From NCBI GenBank assembly GCA_030762175.1, contig CM060846.1, positions 308,050,512 to 308,114,511 of the forward strand: a stretch of 64,000 bases of DNA, given 5' to 3'. Position numbers and translations under genes: made by a program. This stretch comes from Metallyticus violacea (Eukaryota; Arthropoda; Insecta; Mantodea; Metallyticidae). Shown here one piece after another: positions 1 to 11,790 of this stretch. The notes below the pieces were generated by a model. It did not search any database and had not been told where the DNA came from. It was given only the letters and a program-made list of their open reading frames with translations. Each line of letters opens with the position of its first letter. Within the stretch, counting starts at the first letter, position 1.

Positions 1-180
1 TGAAGATTTATTGACCTGTAAGCGCCGTACTATAATTATGCGATCATATATTTCTACGCATACGTTTGATAAGTGAAATGATGAGGTATATCAATGCCCA
101 CGCATAATGTACCTTCTTTAATTTGTCACAATCTATTTACTAATTTTTTCTTATTAACGTTTTCGCAACAAAAAAAAAAG

Positions 181-500
181 TCTTAGATTGGAGAACCGGT
201 CATGCAGCTGGATATTTCATTTTAATACCTTCTCCATTCTCAGTTACGTTAGCGGAAATCTAATAACAGAGATTCGGCGTGTCGGTCACAGAAATTTCTT
301 CTGCAACCCAGTCCTGGAGCAATTCCGGATGTTTATCTGACGTTAGGACACCAGTGATGAAATATGGACCAATGATACCGTGACCAAGCAATCCGGCCCA
401 CATATTACACTGTTCCTGTAATGGCTTGACGCAGGAACAAACCCCTGCTTTAAATCAAGAAATGCAATGAGTAGAGAAACATGTTTCATTTGTGAAAAGA
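181..500 (-). pseudogene. DDE transposase fragment (catalytic core)
   Basis: Read on the minus strand, two frames give recognisable transposase pieces: LFTNETCFS, at the place of the first catalytic Asp motif (usually FTDEA.F), then NMWAGLLGHGIIGPYF and LTSDKHPELLQDW, which match the conserved W-G-I-G-IIGP-FF region of the HTH-DDE transposases widespread in insects. The frame is broken by stops, the first Asp is replaced by Asn, and there is no third catalytic motif, so this is a dead remnant. The same superfamily appears at 34568-34850 and 58740-60830. Confidence 0.6.
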
Positions 501-2519
501 TTGGACGTAAAGAGACAGTGACTGGTTTTCAGTATTTTCTTAAATACTTTTTTCTCCTCCCGCAGCTTTAAACGTTGTTTCTCAAGAAATGTGCTAAACT
601 GTTAACAATTACGTCCTATTATCTGTTCTGTGTTACTTCTGACCTAACGCAAATGTAATCATAGTGCAGCTCATTTCTCTTTGACTCCAGGACGACTTAC
701 GACCCTCATGTTACGCACAGTAGTCCCTAAGAGAAATTACAGTTTAAACTTTTTCATCGAGAAAACCACAATAGTGAATACTGTAATAATCTTGAGAGAT
801 ACCAGTCGTTATGACTACTTTATTACGCATTTTACTTGTTTGTAATTTACGCACATGTTGTTCAGTGTTCAGTGTTATCAGTTTCAACGGAAAGAGAGGC
901 GCCATGCTGAAAGCATGTGCTGCTCCTGACAATAACATTATGAAGGAAATTAATTGAAAAGTGACGGCATGTTTAAGATGCAACCTTTCTATTAATGAAG
1001 TTTATGAGCTAATAATTAAATATATTGCATCAGCCGTTTGTGGCACAATAATCTAAGACATGCACCGCGGAGTGATGCATTCGTATTTGTTTCCGTCGGG
1101 GTTGAAGTAATGGAGTAGGCAGTTTAGATGGCGCATCCTGTTATTATATATACCGGATTTTTCCTACTTCCCTAAACACAACATTTTCCTGCCTAACGTT
1201 TAACTTGCAGTAACAGGATTCTTTTTACTTGTTAATTATTTTAGGATGTGATGTGATAAATTTGGCGCTCAGAATAAGTAAATGACAATTAGTTTAGTAC
1301 TTTTCGCATAAACTTGATTGTAGCGTCCTGCTATAGGAGCGGTTCTCAAATTTTCCTTTAATGTGAACCTACCTCTGAAGACCTCTCGCTGTCGGGGACC
1401 CGAACGATTCAATTGGAATTTTGAAATCCTAAATTTGCAAAATGTATATTTTAAGTTGTTAAATATGATTTATAACATTTAAAGGCACAAACAAGCAAAT
1501 AAATGTAATTATATGTAGTATAAGTATCCTTATAAAATAATAGAACGATAATATTACATTTAAGAAGTATATGAAACATTAATATTAATTATATCTAACA
1601 CTATACGATGGCACACGATTTCTTAGTTTTGATTTCTGAATAAGCAATGATGATGCACTTTACCTACCAGCCTTGATAGGTCGGACTTAAAATTAGAATA
1701 AACACTTGTTTGAGGTTCACTATCAAATTTCACTTTTCGTTACGATTTTTTCGAAACTTTTGCACTCTTGGGGGCAATATACTTGATATATAGCTTCTGC
1801 TCTGTCGACTGTGCGTGTTGAATTTAGCTCTCTGGAAATCAGAATCAATCAATCAATCAATCAATCAATCTGGTACACACAACAGAAGTGTCAAAGGAGC
1901 AGGAATACAGGCGACCGTCCTAATCCCCGTCATTCATTAAACTGAACTGTCCTCTTCTCTTCTTACATCACGACAAAACTATTACCACCAAAGATCCATC
2001 ACTGTGAACAGAAGTATGAGGGACGTTCAGTAACTTAATTACCTCAGTATGAAAATGAAACCTGACGGTGAAATTCGCCTCACTATTTTATATTGTAATT
2101 TCACTAGATTTCTATACACTTAGTCCCCTTCATCTTCCAGTGATTGAAACCCTTCGAAATTTAAGGATATGCGTTGTTTCTCCACCCAGCCAATACCTCT
2201 CTTTCTTGAATCATCGTGGATTCACGAAGGCATTTCTTCAGGTTTCGAAAGAGGAAATAATCACTTGGGACCAGTTCTGGACTCAATGGATAGTTAAACT
2301 CCAAGAATTCACAATCCTTGATAACAACTTTGGGCTTTTGTGTTAAGATGCATTATCGTGAAACAACTAATTGCTCGCTGTCAGTTTACTATGCCATTTC
2401 TCCTTAATGACCTAATATAACTACTTCACTGTAAAAACGTAGGTTTCTCCAATGGTATTGGACTTATTTGACATTAATTCCGACAGCAGTAATCAGTTTG
2501 TATCGCAAAAAATTATTGC
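501..2519. other. AT-rich stretch without recognised genes
   Basis: Nothing coding was recognised here. The only open frames are short and lack family resemblance. A (AATC)7 microsatellite lies at 1843-1870. Confidence 0.4.
1843..1870. repeat. (AATC)n microsatellite
   Basis: Seven uninterrupted AATC units are seen directly. Confidence 0.95.
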
Positions 2520-2850
2520 CATGACTTTTCTGGCTCAGCATAGAAATATTACTTGAGGGTGGGGAACCCTTTTGCTTTCATTGCATAAACTCGTTTGGGT
2601 TCTGAGTCATAGCGCTGAATCCATATTTCATCTCCAGTAACAGACATCAGGATTTTCTGGGGGAAGGTTCAAATTCTCCTAGTTGAATTCTCTGGTGTCA
2701 GCACTCGAGGTACCTATCGTGAGCTCACCTTTGACATAACCACATGGATATGAATAATTATATAATCGTGCCAGTTGAAATGTTTAGTTTACTTTTCTTC
2801 AAATGATTTCCTGACAGAAAGAGCGGAATCGATGTGGGCATACAAAGAAT
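2520..2850 (-). pseudogene. DDE transposase relic with internal deletion
   Basis: On the minus strand the stretch begins with YAHIDSALSVRKSFEEK, which looks like the N-terminal helix-turn-helix part of a transposase. After about 150 bases of noise it continues as TGDEIWIQRYDSEPKRVYA, which carries the first catalytic motif (GDE.W). The spacing is too short for a complete transposase, so the middle has been lost. The first 50 bases (2796-2847) are nearly identical to 8298-8350, inside the inverted-repeat element at 7752-8605, so both derive from one family. Confidence 0.5.
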
Positions 2851-2873
2851 GTCATTTGATACGGCCATCACCA

Positions 2874-2922
<49 letters not shown>
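2874..2922. repeat. (TTA)n microsatellite
   Basis: About sixteen uninterrupted TTA units. An apparent tyrosine-rich open frame across it is an artefact of the repeat. Confidence 0.95.
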
Positions 2923-2923
<1 letters not shown>

Positions 2924-2924
2924 T

Positions 2925-4194
2925 CTGTAAAATGGATTACAATTGTAAATCATTTATATTCTGTGTTGCAAAGTTACATTTCTCAGGCAACTCCCCGAGG
3001 GTTTTTCCTTCCAGTAAACGTACAAGATTAAATCCTGTATGGACATGATGTCGAATTTGTTATTAAATACAGATCGCGACAAAACAAGAAAATTGTATAA
3101 TTTGGAATCCGTGATTCTACCAACGCTCTCAAGCATTATTTCACAACAGCGATGACGGCAACATAGTTATCGCGATCACCAGGTTGAGAACGCCTAGTTT
3201 AAGCGCTAAAGTTCTTACTCATTCTTGTAATAGCATCGAGTAAATGACCTAATATATTTTATGACTGTGCCAGAGATGACGGTATTTATATTGATAGCAA
3301 ACAAAGGAAATTGACAATTTAGTGTATAATGCTCTTCTTCGAAGTAATTGAAAATGTCCTCACACATTGAATGAGAGCAATGAATACAACTGCCTTAAGT
3401 GACAGAGAACACAAGTTGCTGTTAGTGCTCTGTTTAGTATCAGCGGTGGCAAATCTCTAGTGATTACACTGAGTTTGCTAATGTTGATTACATAGGAGCA
3501 TTTCCGCAAATTAACGTAATCCTTTTAACAAGCAACCTTTCCCTCTGTGGCATTCTCTATTATGTGAGACTGGTCACACTGTTAGGGACCGTGTTAACTG
3601 CATCTCCATTGCCAGAACCACAAATACCGTACAGAAAAACCGTAAGACAAGCAGAGAATGAGCTCTATCTGTAACTTCCACGGTTATTCTGTTGGACACT
3701 TCTCTAGCTAACGAAGTGTTCACTAGCGATGAGGTTTCCCTAATCGATTTTAGGTAGGGAGTTTTTATAAGCCGTGCCGGCATTAAGACACTCGAGGTAA
3801 TGGTTAGGAGTGCTGACGAAAGACGTTTTTCGAGCAAATAAATTGACATCCAATCCTAGTATCAGATAAATGTGTTATCCGCCTGAACAAATATTTAGTA
3901 CTTTCGTTTCCTTTTTTGTAAAAGAAAATTCAAATACTTTTCCAAACTCTTTATTTTTACTATTCTGAATGCTTTCGAGATCTTAAGCCTGAGATATAAC
4001 ACTCAAATGTTCACTATGGTTGATCGAAAACGTAACCCTGGCTAAATTTATGGTACAAATTACTAGAATGTTTGAATGCTTCTGGACATTAGGTGTGAAA
4101 CTCTTCATCTAAAATGATAAATGCAATCCACACTTCCTAGCAAGTGAGAATTTAAATCTCGCCTTGGTGGATATGTAACCTTCTGCTTTCATTA
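2925..4194. other. Unique AT-rich DNA
   Basis: No gene, transposon remnant or structured repeat was recognised in this stretch. Confidence 0.4.
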
Positions 4195-4196
4195 TA

Positions 4197-4721
4197 CGAG
4201 GGCTGTTTAGTAAAGAATGATCATAATATTTTTGACAACATTCATTCATTTTCATAATTCTGATGATCTCTCTTAAATTGTCGCCATTGTATACAATGCA
4301 CCCTGTCCCAGCATTTCTGCCAGTCTTCAAAGAGAGGCTGAAAACCATTTTTGACAGGTCCTTCAGAATCGCCTTCTGCTTCCACTACTACTTCTGACAA
4401 TGAAAAATGCCTCCCATGAAAGGTTTCTTCAATTTGGGGAACAGGAAATATCACGCGAAGCTAAATATTACCTACAGGGAGGTAAGGGACACATTTCACA
4501 TTGATTATGATTTTGCGATATGCGGATTATCGCGGTGCAGTATCCAGTTTGTTGCCAGGAAATGTGGCTTTTTGCTTGTGACATGTCATTGAAGGATTTT
4601 CAAACATCTACGTAGTACTGCCCAGTCACATTTGTATGTGCAGATAAGATATGCTGTTAAATCATTTCTTGAACATCGAAAAAATGAGATGAATATAACT
4701 TTCCCAGCAAAAGTAACTTTT

Positions 4722-4785
<64 letters not shown>

Positions 4786-5295
4786 TTTCTTTTTTTTTTC
4801 CGGTGATGCAGATTTCCACACAAGCTTTGCTGTTAGCTCTCAGGATTGAAATAGTGTAGCCAAGTTTCACAGCAGTGATTAACATTTGAAAGAAACTCCG
4901 CATCTTCCTGTAACATCATTCTCAACAAATGCAAACCTACCCGCGAACGTCCTTTTGTTCGATCTTAGAACCCACACGTCTCATGTGCAACTTTTCAATT
5001 TCCAATGTGTGGCTGGCACACTGTCAGAATTTCTGAAAGTTCTTAATGTTATTCGACCATCTTCTCTCACAACGATAATAGCGGAGTTTGGAGTTTCATC
5101 TTTAGAGCACAGACCGTGTCCACCTTCCTTTGAAATTGATTGCTCCCGCTCTTTAAACGATGTTCGAGCTATGCAATAGAGAAGAACAAACCCTCCATAG
5201 GCCTCCTGTAGAATTGCATAGGCCTCAAAATTTTTTTTGAGAAGAAAACAGAATTTCTGAGCAGCATATTGTTCGTCGCGTGTTACCTCCATTTT
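4197..5295 (-). mobile_element. Mariner-like element, degenerate, with internal (TG)n expansion
   Basis: The left end begins just after a TA at 4195-4196 with CGAGGGCTGTTTAG, a mariner-type terminal sequence. On the minus strand the N-terminal part is still open: EQYAAQKFCFLLKKNFEAYA and later VVREDGRITLRTFR resemble the Mos1-type helix-turn-helix region. The C-terminal part is read at 4242-4454, with HGRHFSLSEVVVEAEG and FEDWQKCWDRV as in mariner C-termini. The middle is full of stops and holds a long TG repeat at 4726-4780. No right terminal repeat was found, so the right boundary is approximate. Confidence 0.7.
4726..4780. repeat. (TG)n microsatellite
   Basis: About 27 uninterrupted TG units inside the mariner relic, followed by a T-rich run. 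It probably expanded after the transposon died. Confidence 0.95.
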
Positions 5296-6185
5296 GCTGT
5301 AGCTGGAACTGAATATGTTTCAACTTACACATCTCTCATAGGCGGGAACGGAAAGTGACAACAGTGAAACTAGGTATCACATGAACATTACACAATAAGC
5401 TAACAGAGGATTGTAAAGTGAAATTTTAACGGCAGAAATATTGTGTGCAAAATAATACACATATGTTCCACATTTTTTATTGGGGCCAGGATATTCCAGT
5501 TTAATAAACACATCTTGAATGTATGTGACACGAAAGACCAAAAATAATGAATATATTTCATTGAACAATTAACGCATTCACTCAACTTGAATATAGTTAA
5601 TTGGTACGTGGTAGTATCCAAAAGAAGGATCTCTTCTAAAAGCGCTAACCTATTAACAGCACCACCAGTAGAAATATGTGGTTTCTGATAAAGGTGTTTC
5701 TTGTACCGCGGGTTCACTTCGTAGGTATACATTGTAATATCAAACATTCTGTTATAATAGAAACAGCAGGTGACATTTGCATCAAACTGTAATCACTGTA
5801 TTCACTTAATGAAGATTCACTACTTTCAAACCTTATGAGACATGTTGCCTATATACAGCTTTCTTTGTATCTATTTCTTAATTTGGGGCAAGACAAACTG
5901 AGTCAGCACAGTAACCTGGGCTCGTTTGTCGTCCCTCACACCTGAGGCAACTGGAGAGGAACCTTAAAACGTTAAGAAGAAGGAAAAAAAAAAATTCACA
6001 CAAATTCATTGAGGTAACATGACCTGTTCAGTGTGCAGCAAGAACCACTAACTGAATAGAATTCTTATTAGATTTTTGGTATATAAATTGTTCTTTCACT
6101 ACTATGTGATATATGCCCTGTTTATAATTTTACTTAGTATGAGTATTACAGGAAAATAGTTTTCCTCTAAACTCTATTTTATATA
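5296..6185. other. AT-rich stretch without recognised genes
   Basis: Two overlapping minus-strand open frames (5377-5747) show no family features and are probably chance. Nothing else was recognised. Confidence 0.35.
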
Positions 6186-6218
6186 CCGGGTATTAATGAA
6201 CTACACTGCAATAATTTC
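6186..6218 (+). repeat. Orphan transposon terminal repeat
   Basis: Starting after a TA, about 30 bases including AATGAACTACACTGCAATAA also occur, in inverse orientation, at the right end of the inverted-repeat element ending near 14575. This marks the end of another copy of that family. No partner end was found downstream, and 6219-6975 contains no recognisable transposase or other feature. Confidence 0.5.
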
Positions 6219-6977
6219 AAAAAGGGCCATTAAAATATTCACAATAGGGAGAATGAACCAGAGGGTCGAGTATTATGCTACGTTTAAAAGGACAGTAACT
6301 GCAGGCTTAATAAACCGAAGGACTTTAAACGCGTTATGGTCTCTGACCCCGACTGGCTGTCGTATTGTTAGCCCTTTAAAAATAGTCAATACCAGCCTAT
6401 GCCGACAAAATATTTTAAAACTTTCAAAAAATTGCAAGTGGTAGGTAAACTTGAACTAGCCAATACAGAATGTATGTTTGAACTTTTAAAGATAGGCGCG
6501 AAAGTTAACGTGCTTGTGTAACCCCATGGCCTCGTTGAGAACAACGATTTTTTAATTTGAATATAATATTTAAGGGGAAGTTTGCTCAGCTGATGCACTC
6601 AGCTTGAAGATACACATGTGGCAAGATGCACGCAGTTCGGTTGTCATTCAGTTTGGCTCATTCTTCAGTTCGCAGTACTCATTGTAAGTAAGGGTTTCAT
6701 TTCCACGTGCCGCGGAACTCATCTGTAAGTTTCACATGCGGCAACTGAGTTTAATTCAAAGTCTATCATACGCAAAGCATTAAAGGACGCGAATGAATTT
6801 GGACGTAATAACATACCTAATTAAATAATATGTCGCATTGCGTTCTTGCTTATTTACACTATAGAAACCCTCTCCCAATCCTGTTGAGTACTAGTCAACA
6901 AATAGCAGAATATCCTAAGAATTGATGTCATTGAAGTGCAGGAAACAACACCGAAGCGACCAATAATCTATCTGCGA

Positions 6978-7230
6978 AACTAATTCAAAATTTGCATCAA
7001 ACGTGAGGCCGTCGATGTCAATAACAAATCGCTTCAAGATTGGTGACCAACCTGGGGCACATAGCCGGAGCCATACAAAACCATTTAAAATTTGACATCC
7101 AACGTGGCTGTCATACCAAAACATCTCAAAAGTTGGCGTCCAAAGTGGCTGCCAAAACAAACCGCTCCATAATTTGACTCATCAAAGTTGGGCCGCCAGC
7201 AACAACAACTTCAAACCGATTCAAATACAA
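6978..7230. repeat. Degenerate ~45-52-bp tandem repeat (about five units)
   Basis: Five imperfect units follow one another, each built on a frame like TTCAAAATTTGGCATCCAA, then a GTGGC-like part and an AACAAAACCGC-like part. Units begin near 6981, 7031, 7083, 7123 and 7167. The minus-strand open frame here mirrors the repeat (FEMFW, LNGFVW, LKRFV), so it is repeat-derived rather than a gene. Confidence 0.65.
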
Positions 7231-7751
7231 TTCTTTTCTTTTAAACGTCCCTTAGTGTACTCAAAAGTTAAATCAAAAGCTCGAAGATAATTATAGGCTA
7301 GATTACTTATGTGACATTTCCGTACTTCAGATAAATTATTTTATATGATTAAAATAAATATTTATTAGCTGTGCATCCTACATAACGATGGGATAGACCA
7401 AACATGCAAAAAATCTGTGACATTCAACGCTTGAGCTTCTGCAGGTACGTGGCGCAGAATGCATTTGCTGCTAATGCTTGGTCCAAAGGCAAAATCCAGT
7501 AAATATTCCGAAAGTAGGAACGGTAGACAAAGAGCATTTGCATTGGATACTCTTATTATTGTTCCTACATTTACAACGAAGAAGGATTTCAAGTCTAGGG
7601 ACCGAGCCTGATGCATTCAGAGCTTATGGATATCATATTCGTGTACATCAAATTCGGCTGTTAAAATCATATATAAAGTACGTTTATAATATACATGAAC
7701 AAAAGCATAGGAAATTGCGAAACTTACAAAAAAAAAAAAAAATTCAGTTAT

Positions 7752-8605
7752 AATTATCTGATTACCGACGCGGCGACGGGGGATTATATCGGCCAATAAG
7801 TAATCGCTTACAATCAGCTGTGCAACATTCGAGTTGTTGGTAAAAACACTAGTGACAGTCTAATTAACGCAAATGTATTTAAGAAGTAATGTATTAACTT
7901 ATATCAACCAGAGTTACTGAAACTGCCCTCCTTTATTTTCCGCACATTTCCGCCATCTTATGAAATTACCCGCAACGTTTCTAAAATTACGTTTCAAAAA
8001 TTAAATCAATATTGTGACGGATGTAAATCCTATAGTTCGTTTAAAGCAGGAATTGCCAGCACCGAGTCAAATTCGAGTTGCGCTTTGCACTTAAGGCCCA
8101 GCAGCATAGGATCGCAGTATATTATCGATTGATACCTTTATCTTATGACGACTCTGGAATATTGTTCGCCGCTTAGAAATAAAGTGATGCGAAATACAAA
8201 GCTGTAGTTTGGCTCCGCCTTGGCAACCCCTTATCTAAAGTGTGTGAATGCCACTAATCTATGAGTCGCATTACGACTTGGAATTCGATCACCTGGGACT
8301 TTTTCTTCAAATGATTTCCTGACAGTACGAGCGGAATCGATGTGGGCATACAAATCGTAAATAAACACTATTTCTGCAATGAATAGAATAATTATGAACA
8401 GTATTTGCATTTATTATTCTTACTCTAGTATTAGATACGTGCTGTTTATTTCACTGTTCAAACGACTCTGAGTGCGTGAAACTCAAATCCAACGTAGCAG
8501 TTCGGTAAATTCGGCTTGCCCCAACTCGTATAACCTAAATGGTCTTCAGCAATGCCTTATCGGCCGATGCATTCTCTCGCCGCTGCGTGGATGAATGAGA
8601 TAATT
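7752..8605 (-). mobile_element. Non-autonomous inverted-repeat DNA element, copy I
   Basis: The ends are inverted versions of one roughly 50-bp sequence: AATTATCTGATTACCGACG reads inward at 7752, and AATTATCTCATTCATCCACG is read on the minus strand from 8605. Each arm matches one end of the element at 45806-46437: the outer 140 bases near 8605 match the start of that element, and 7752-7890 matches its far end, so this copy lies in the opposite orientation. Inside, 8298-8350 plus adjacent bases read SFEEKVPGDRIPSRNATHRL on the minus strand, which resembles an HTH transposase N-terminus. This suggests derivation from an autonomous element by deletion, or a nested insertion. No complete transposase is present. 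Confidence 0.65.
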
Positions 8606-9779
8606 TGATGACCCAATATGTGTGTTCTGTCGCACACACGCAGGCACACATCCGGTATGTCGCATTAAGGGCAAATGTTCTTTCAGTATTTCACGTGGCG
8701 ATTTAATTAGAACTAGAGATACATTTGACACTTTCGATCCACATTATGCAATACATATAGCATACGTACCGAGTATTACATAATTGCATTCTGAACAGCA
8801 ATTTTATTCGTTTATCTTTATTTTATGCAGTGATTCGTGTAAGAACAAAGATTTAGTTATGCTTTTTGTCTCACATTCAAGTATTAAAGCAAGTAGAATA
8901 AAGTAAAATGAAATTAAAAAGTATAAATTCAATTTAATAAGTAAAGTAATTGTAAACATTATCCTGCAACAATATTAAATATGCAGTTATGAATTAAATG
9001 TACTTGGAATTGTGTGATGATAATGTTGCACTTTTTAATATTTTGTTGCACATGCCTGCTTTAATCACAGTTCCATACGACCTGTTCATGGACTTCACAC
9101 AAGAGTTTAGAAAAATTTAGGATCAATCTTTCTGCTATTCGTTTGTAATAATAATGTTTTTTGCTTATTTAGATTTAACCTTCACTTTACAAACTCTTGT
9201 TTACAAGTGCTGTGCTCAACAAGATCAGAAGATGTGTTTAATTGTTTTAATATATTCCAACATCAGGCGTATGCTTGAGGTGATTGTCTTGCTGAAACAT
9301 GTACGACATATGGATTCTCATTTTTCGGCAATGTTTGACATTGTTTTTCAAAATTATATTATTGCCCCATTTATGCATGATGTCATCAGTGAAGTGGATA
9401 GGACCAGTATCCTTCAGACACTTTAAATTTTCATCCACTCACCTCCATGTTTAATGGTATGGAGTGTATTTACAAGTTAATTGGCTGTGCTTTTCTTCCT
9501 CCGAAACATCTCAGTTCCATCAGAAACCAAAATATTTATTTTCGTCTCATTTGACCAAAGCATTTGTGCCAGAGTCCCTAAGACTCATTTTTATGCTTAT
9601 TAGCGAAAGTTAATCCTATTTTCCTGCTCTTTTTCCTTGGGGTTCTGCCATGATGTCTAACAATCGATTATCCCATTTCTCTGATATACTTTCCAATAAA
9701 TGCGTATTTTAAGGGTTTTCCTTAGGGTTTTGTATTATAATTATACTAGTTTACTAAATATTTAGACGTAAGATAAAGA
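8606..9779. other. AT-rich stretch without recognised genes
   Basis: The pair of opposing open frames at 9154-9438 has no family resemblance. No repeat structure was recognised. Confidence 0.35.
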
Positions 9780-10756
9780 CAACGATAGCCTATTGTGTCC
9801 CTTAAAGGCAAAGGCCTCCTAACAATTAGGGAAAGCTCGCTTTTTCCTAACGTGGTGAGCTATTCCACGCTAGTTGTTCGTACGCTGTTTAAGACACTCT
9901 GACTGATTTGTTCTTTGGTTACTCCATTTCTCACTGTGCTAGTTGCTTCTCGAGAGATTTCCATTTTTCTCTTGCTCTTGCTACTCTGACCTTTCTGGAC
10001 CTGCATGTTCCTTGAAAAGGTCTGTCCATCTTCTTGTGGGTCTGCCTTGTGTCCTTTTTCCTATCCGGGGTCCCACAATGGAATCTTGTAGGTCCCTCTA
10101 TTGCCCTGCATTCTTGCGACGTGACCGCCCCATTGCCATTTGCTTCTGGTAGCTATTTGTGCAATGTCTATTGTCTGAGATAACTGATTTATTAATACTA
10201 TAGGTATTTGTTCTTCAAAGTTATTCCCGGGTTCTTGCGTTGCATTTTTCTTTGGCATTTTTAAATTTTGTTTTTTTGTTTTTCTGTTAGTGACCATGTC
10301 TGGCACCCATACAGTAATATGGGGTATACACAGGTTTTGAGCTGTGGAATCTGATTTTCTTAGTTAGCGTTTGGTTTAACAATATAAATTTAAGGGCCCA
10401 AAATGCTCTCCAGGTTAATGAGATCCTTCTTTGTACTTCTTTTTTCATTTTGTCATGGAAGGGAATCTGTTGTCCTAGATATGTATAACCTTTCACATAT
10501 GTGAGGACTATTCCATTTATTTTTATTGGGGCTTCAGGTCTGTTTGAAATTAACTGTGTCTTCAGTTTGTTTAGTGACAGTCCTGCGTTTTTGCTATGGT
10601 CACATAATTGTTCCAGCATAGTTGACGTGTTGAGTATAAAACTTAAAACTGAACGAGATTTACTCACAGTCTTACTTATTTCTCTGTATGAAAGATAGAT
10701 AATCGCTTTCTTCTTTAAGTTCACAGTAGGATCTTGCTCTTTCATCATTAACTGGT
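9780..10756 (-). pseudogene. Non-LTR retrotransposon, 3' part of RT ORF
   Basis: The minus strand reads the C-terminal third of an endonuclease-reverse transcriptase: MLEQLCDHSKNAGLSLNKLK is the palm-to-thumb stretch with the GL.LN..KT signature, followed by YTYLGQQIPFHDKMKKEVQR and RISLTWRAFWALKFIL, then the tail DIAQIATRSKWQWGGHVARM in a second frame. The final EAF.-like tail lies near 9800-9820. The YADD catalytic box is not visible, stops and a frameshift separate the pieces, and the 5' side stops exactly where a mariner copy begins at 10758. Clade placement (RTE/CR1-like) is uncertain. Confidence 0.75.
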
Positions 10757-10757
10757 A

Positions 10758-11790
10758 CGAGGGCTGGTTAATAGAGACTGTGGAACGATTCTTACAAAGA
10801 ACACTAGGCAGGGTCTTTTTAGAAGTAGATGTATGCACGTGGTCCAACATGTCTACCAGTCCTGGAAGATGTGTGGAAACTTTTTTTTTGACATCGTCTT
10901 CAGAACCAGCTCCGGCTTCTTCACGACAGCCGTTGATGAGCCAAAGCTCTCTGGCCCCGCAGGTTCATTTTGAGACAAGGGAACAAAAAGTCGCACTGAG
11001 CTAGGTACGGGCTATATGGAGGGTGGGGCGCACATTCAAGTTTTTTCTTGCCAAATGTTAAGCAACAACGTTGCAAACGTGAGGGCGTGCATTGTCATGG
11101 TGGAGGTGTCTACTACAGGGATCCAGCTCAGAGCGTTTTAGTCGGATGTGTTCGGTCAAAACGCTCAAATCAGTCGCCGTTAACCGTTGACAGTCAAAGA
11201 ACCAAATCACCATAACCTTTACTGCCGACAGAAGAACCTTGGTCTTCTTTGGTATTGGAGAATTTCCTGACTGAGTTCGCCTGTTTGCTTTCGGGATTGT
11301 AATAGTAAAGCTAAGTCTCATCACCTACTGAAGATTCCGACACTCGTTCACTGGCACAATCTTCTGTTCAGGCATCAGCAATCTCCGCACCCATCTGGCA
11401 CAGACGCGCCATGCTAAGTGATCGTGCAGAATGAAGACGCACTACCATGGGAAACCAGTAACATGTCTTCCAGTCGATCCATTGTTATTTGCCAATCTCC
11501 CCGAACAATGACGGCAGCGGTGTTATTCATGGTCTTGTTCACTGCAGTGATTGGAGCTCCTGTACCGCCCTATATTTTTGATGAAGCTCTGTCTTCCTTA
11601 AACTCTTTGAGCCATTGAAGTGCTATTGATTGTGGCAGAGTATCATCGCCATGTGCTTTTCTGTAATATAACGTATACTTTCATACCGTATTTCTGCAGA
11701 CGGAAGCAAAATTTCAGAGCAGCTTGCGTCTCGTTATGAAGCGACTACACTTTACGCAGCCGACTTTGCAAACACTAGTTCTTTGCTGGG
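10758..11790 (-). mobile_element. Mariner-like element, degenerate
   Basis: A TA at 10756-10757 is followed by CGAGGGCTGGTTAATAGAG, a mariner-type terminus. On the minus strand the transposase is spread over shifted frames: LPQSIALQWLKEFKEDRASS (helix-turn-helix and linker), CARWVRRLLMPEQKIVPVNE, MRLSFTITIPKANRRTQSG after a lost first Asp motif, then HHDNARPH with the second Asp and HPPYSPYLAQCDF with the third. It is therefore a mariner of the D,D34D type with several frame breaks. No right terminal repeat was found. The element abuts the LINE fragment at 9780-10756 and may have inserted into it. Confidence 0.75.

Noticed and set aside
4586..4903. Open frames with a His/Thr or Cys/Val run
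   Set aside because: They are translations of the (TG)n repeat inside a mariner relic.
10061..10306. Independent small gene on the minus strand
   Set aside because: It is the frameshifted tail of the adjacent LINE RT frame (DIAQIATRSKWQWGGHVARM is typical of that tail).
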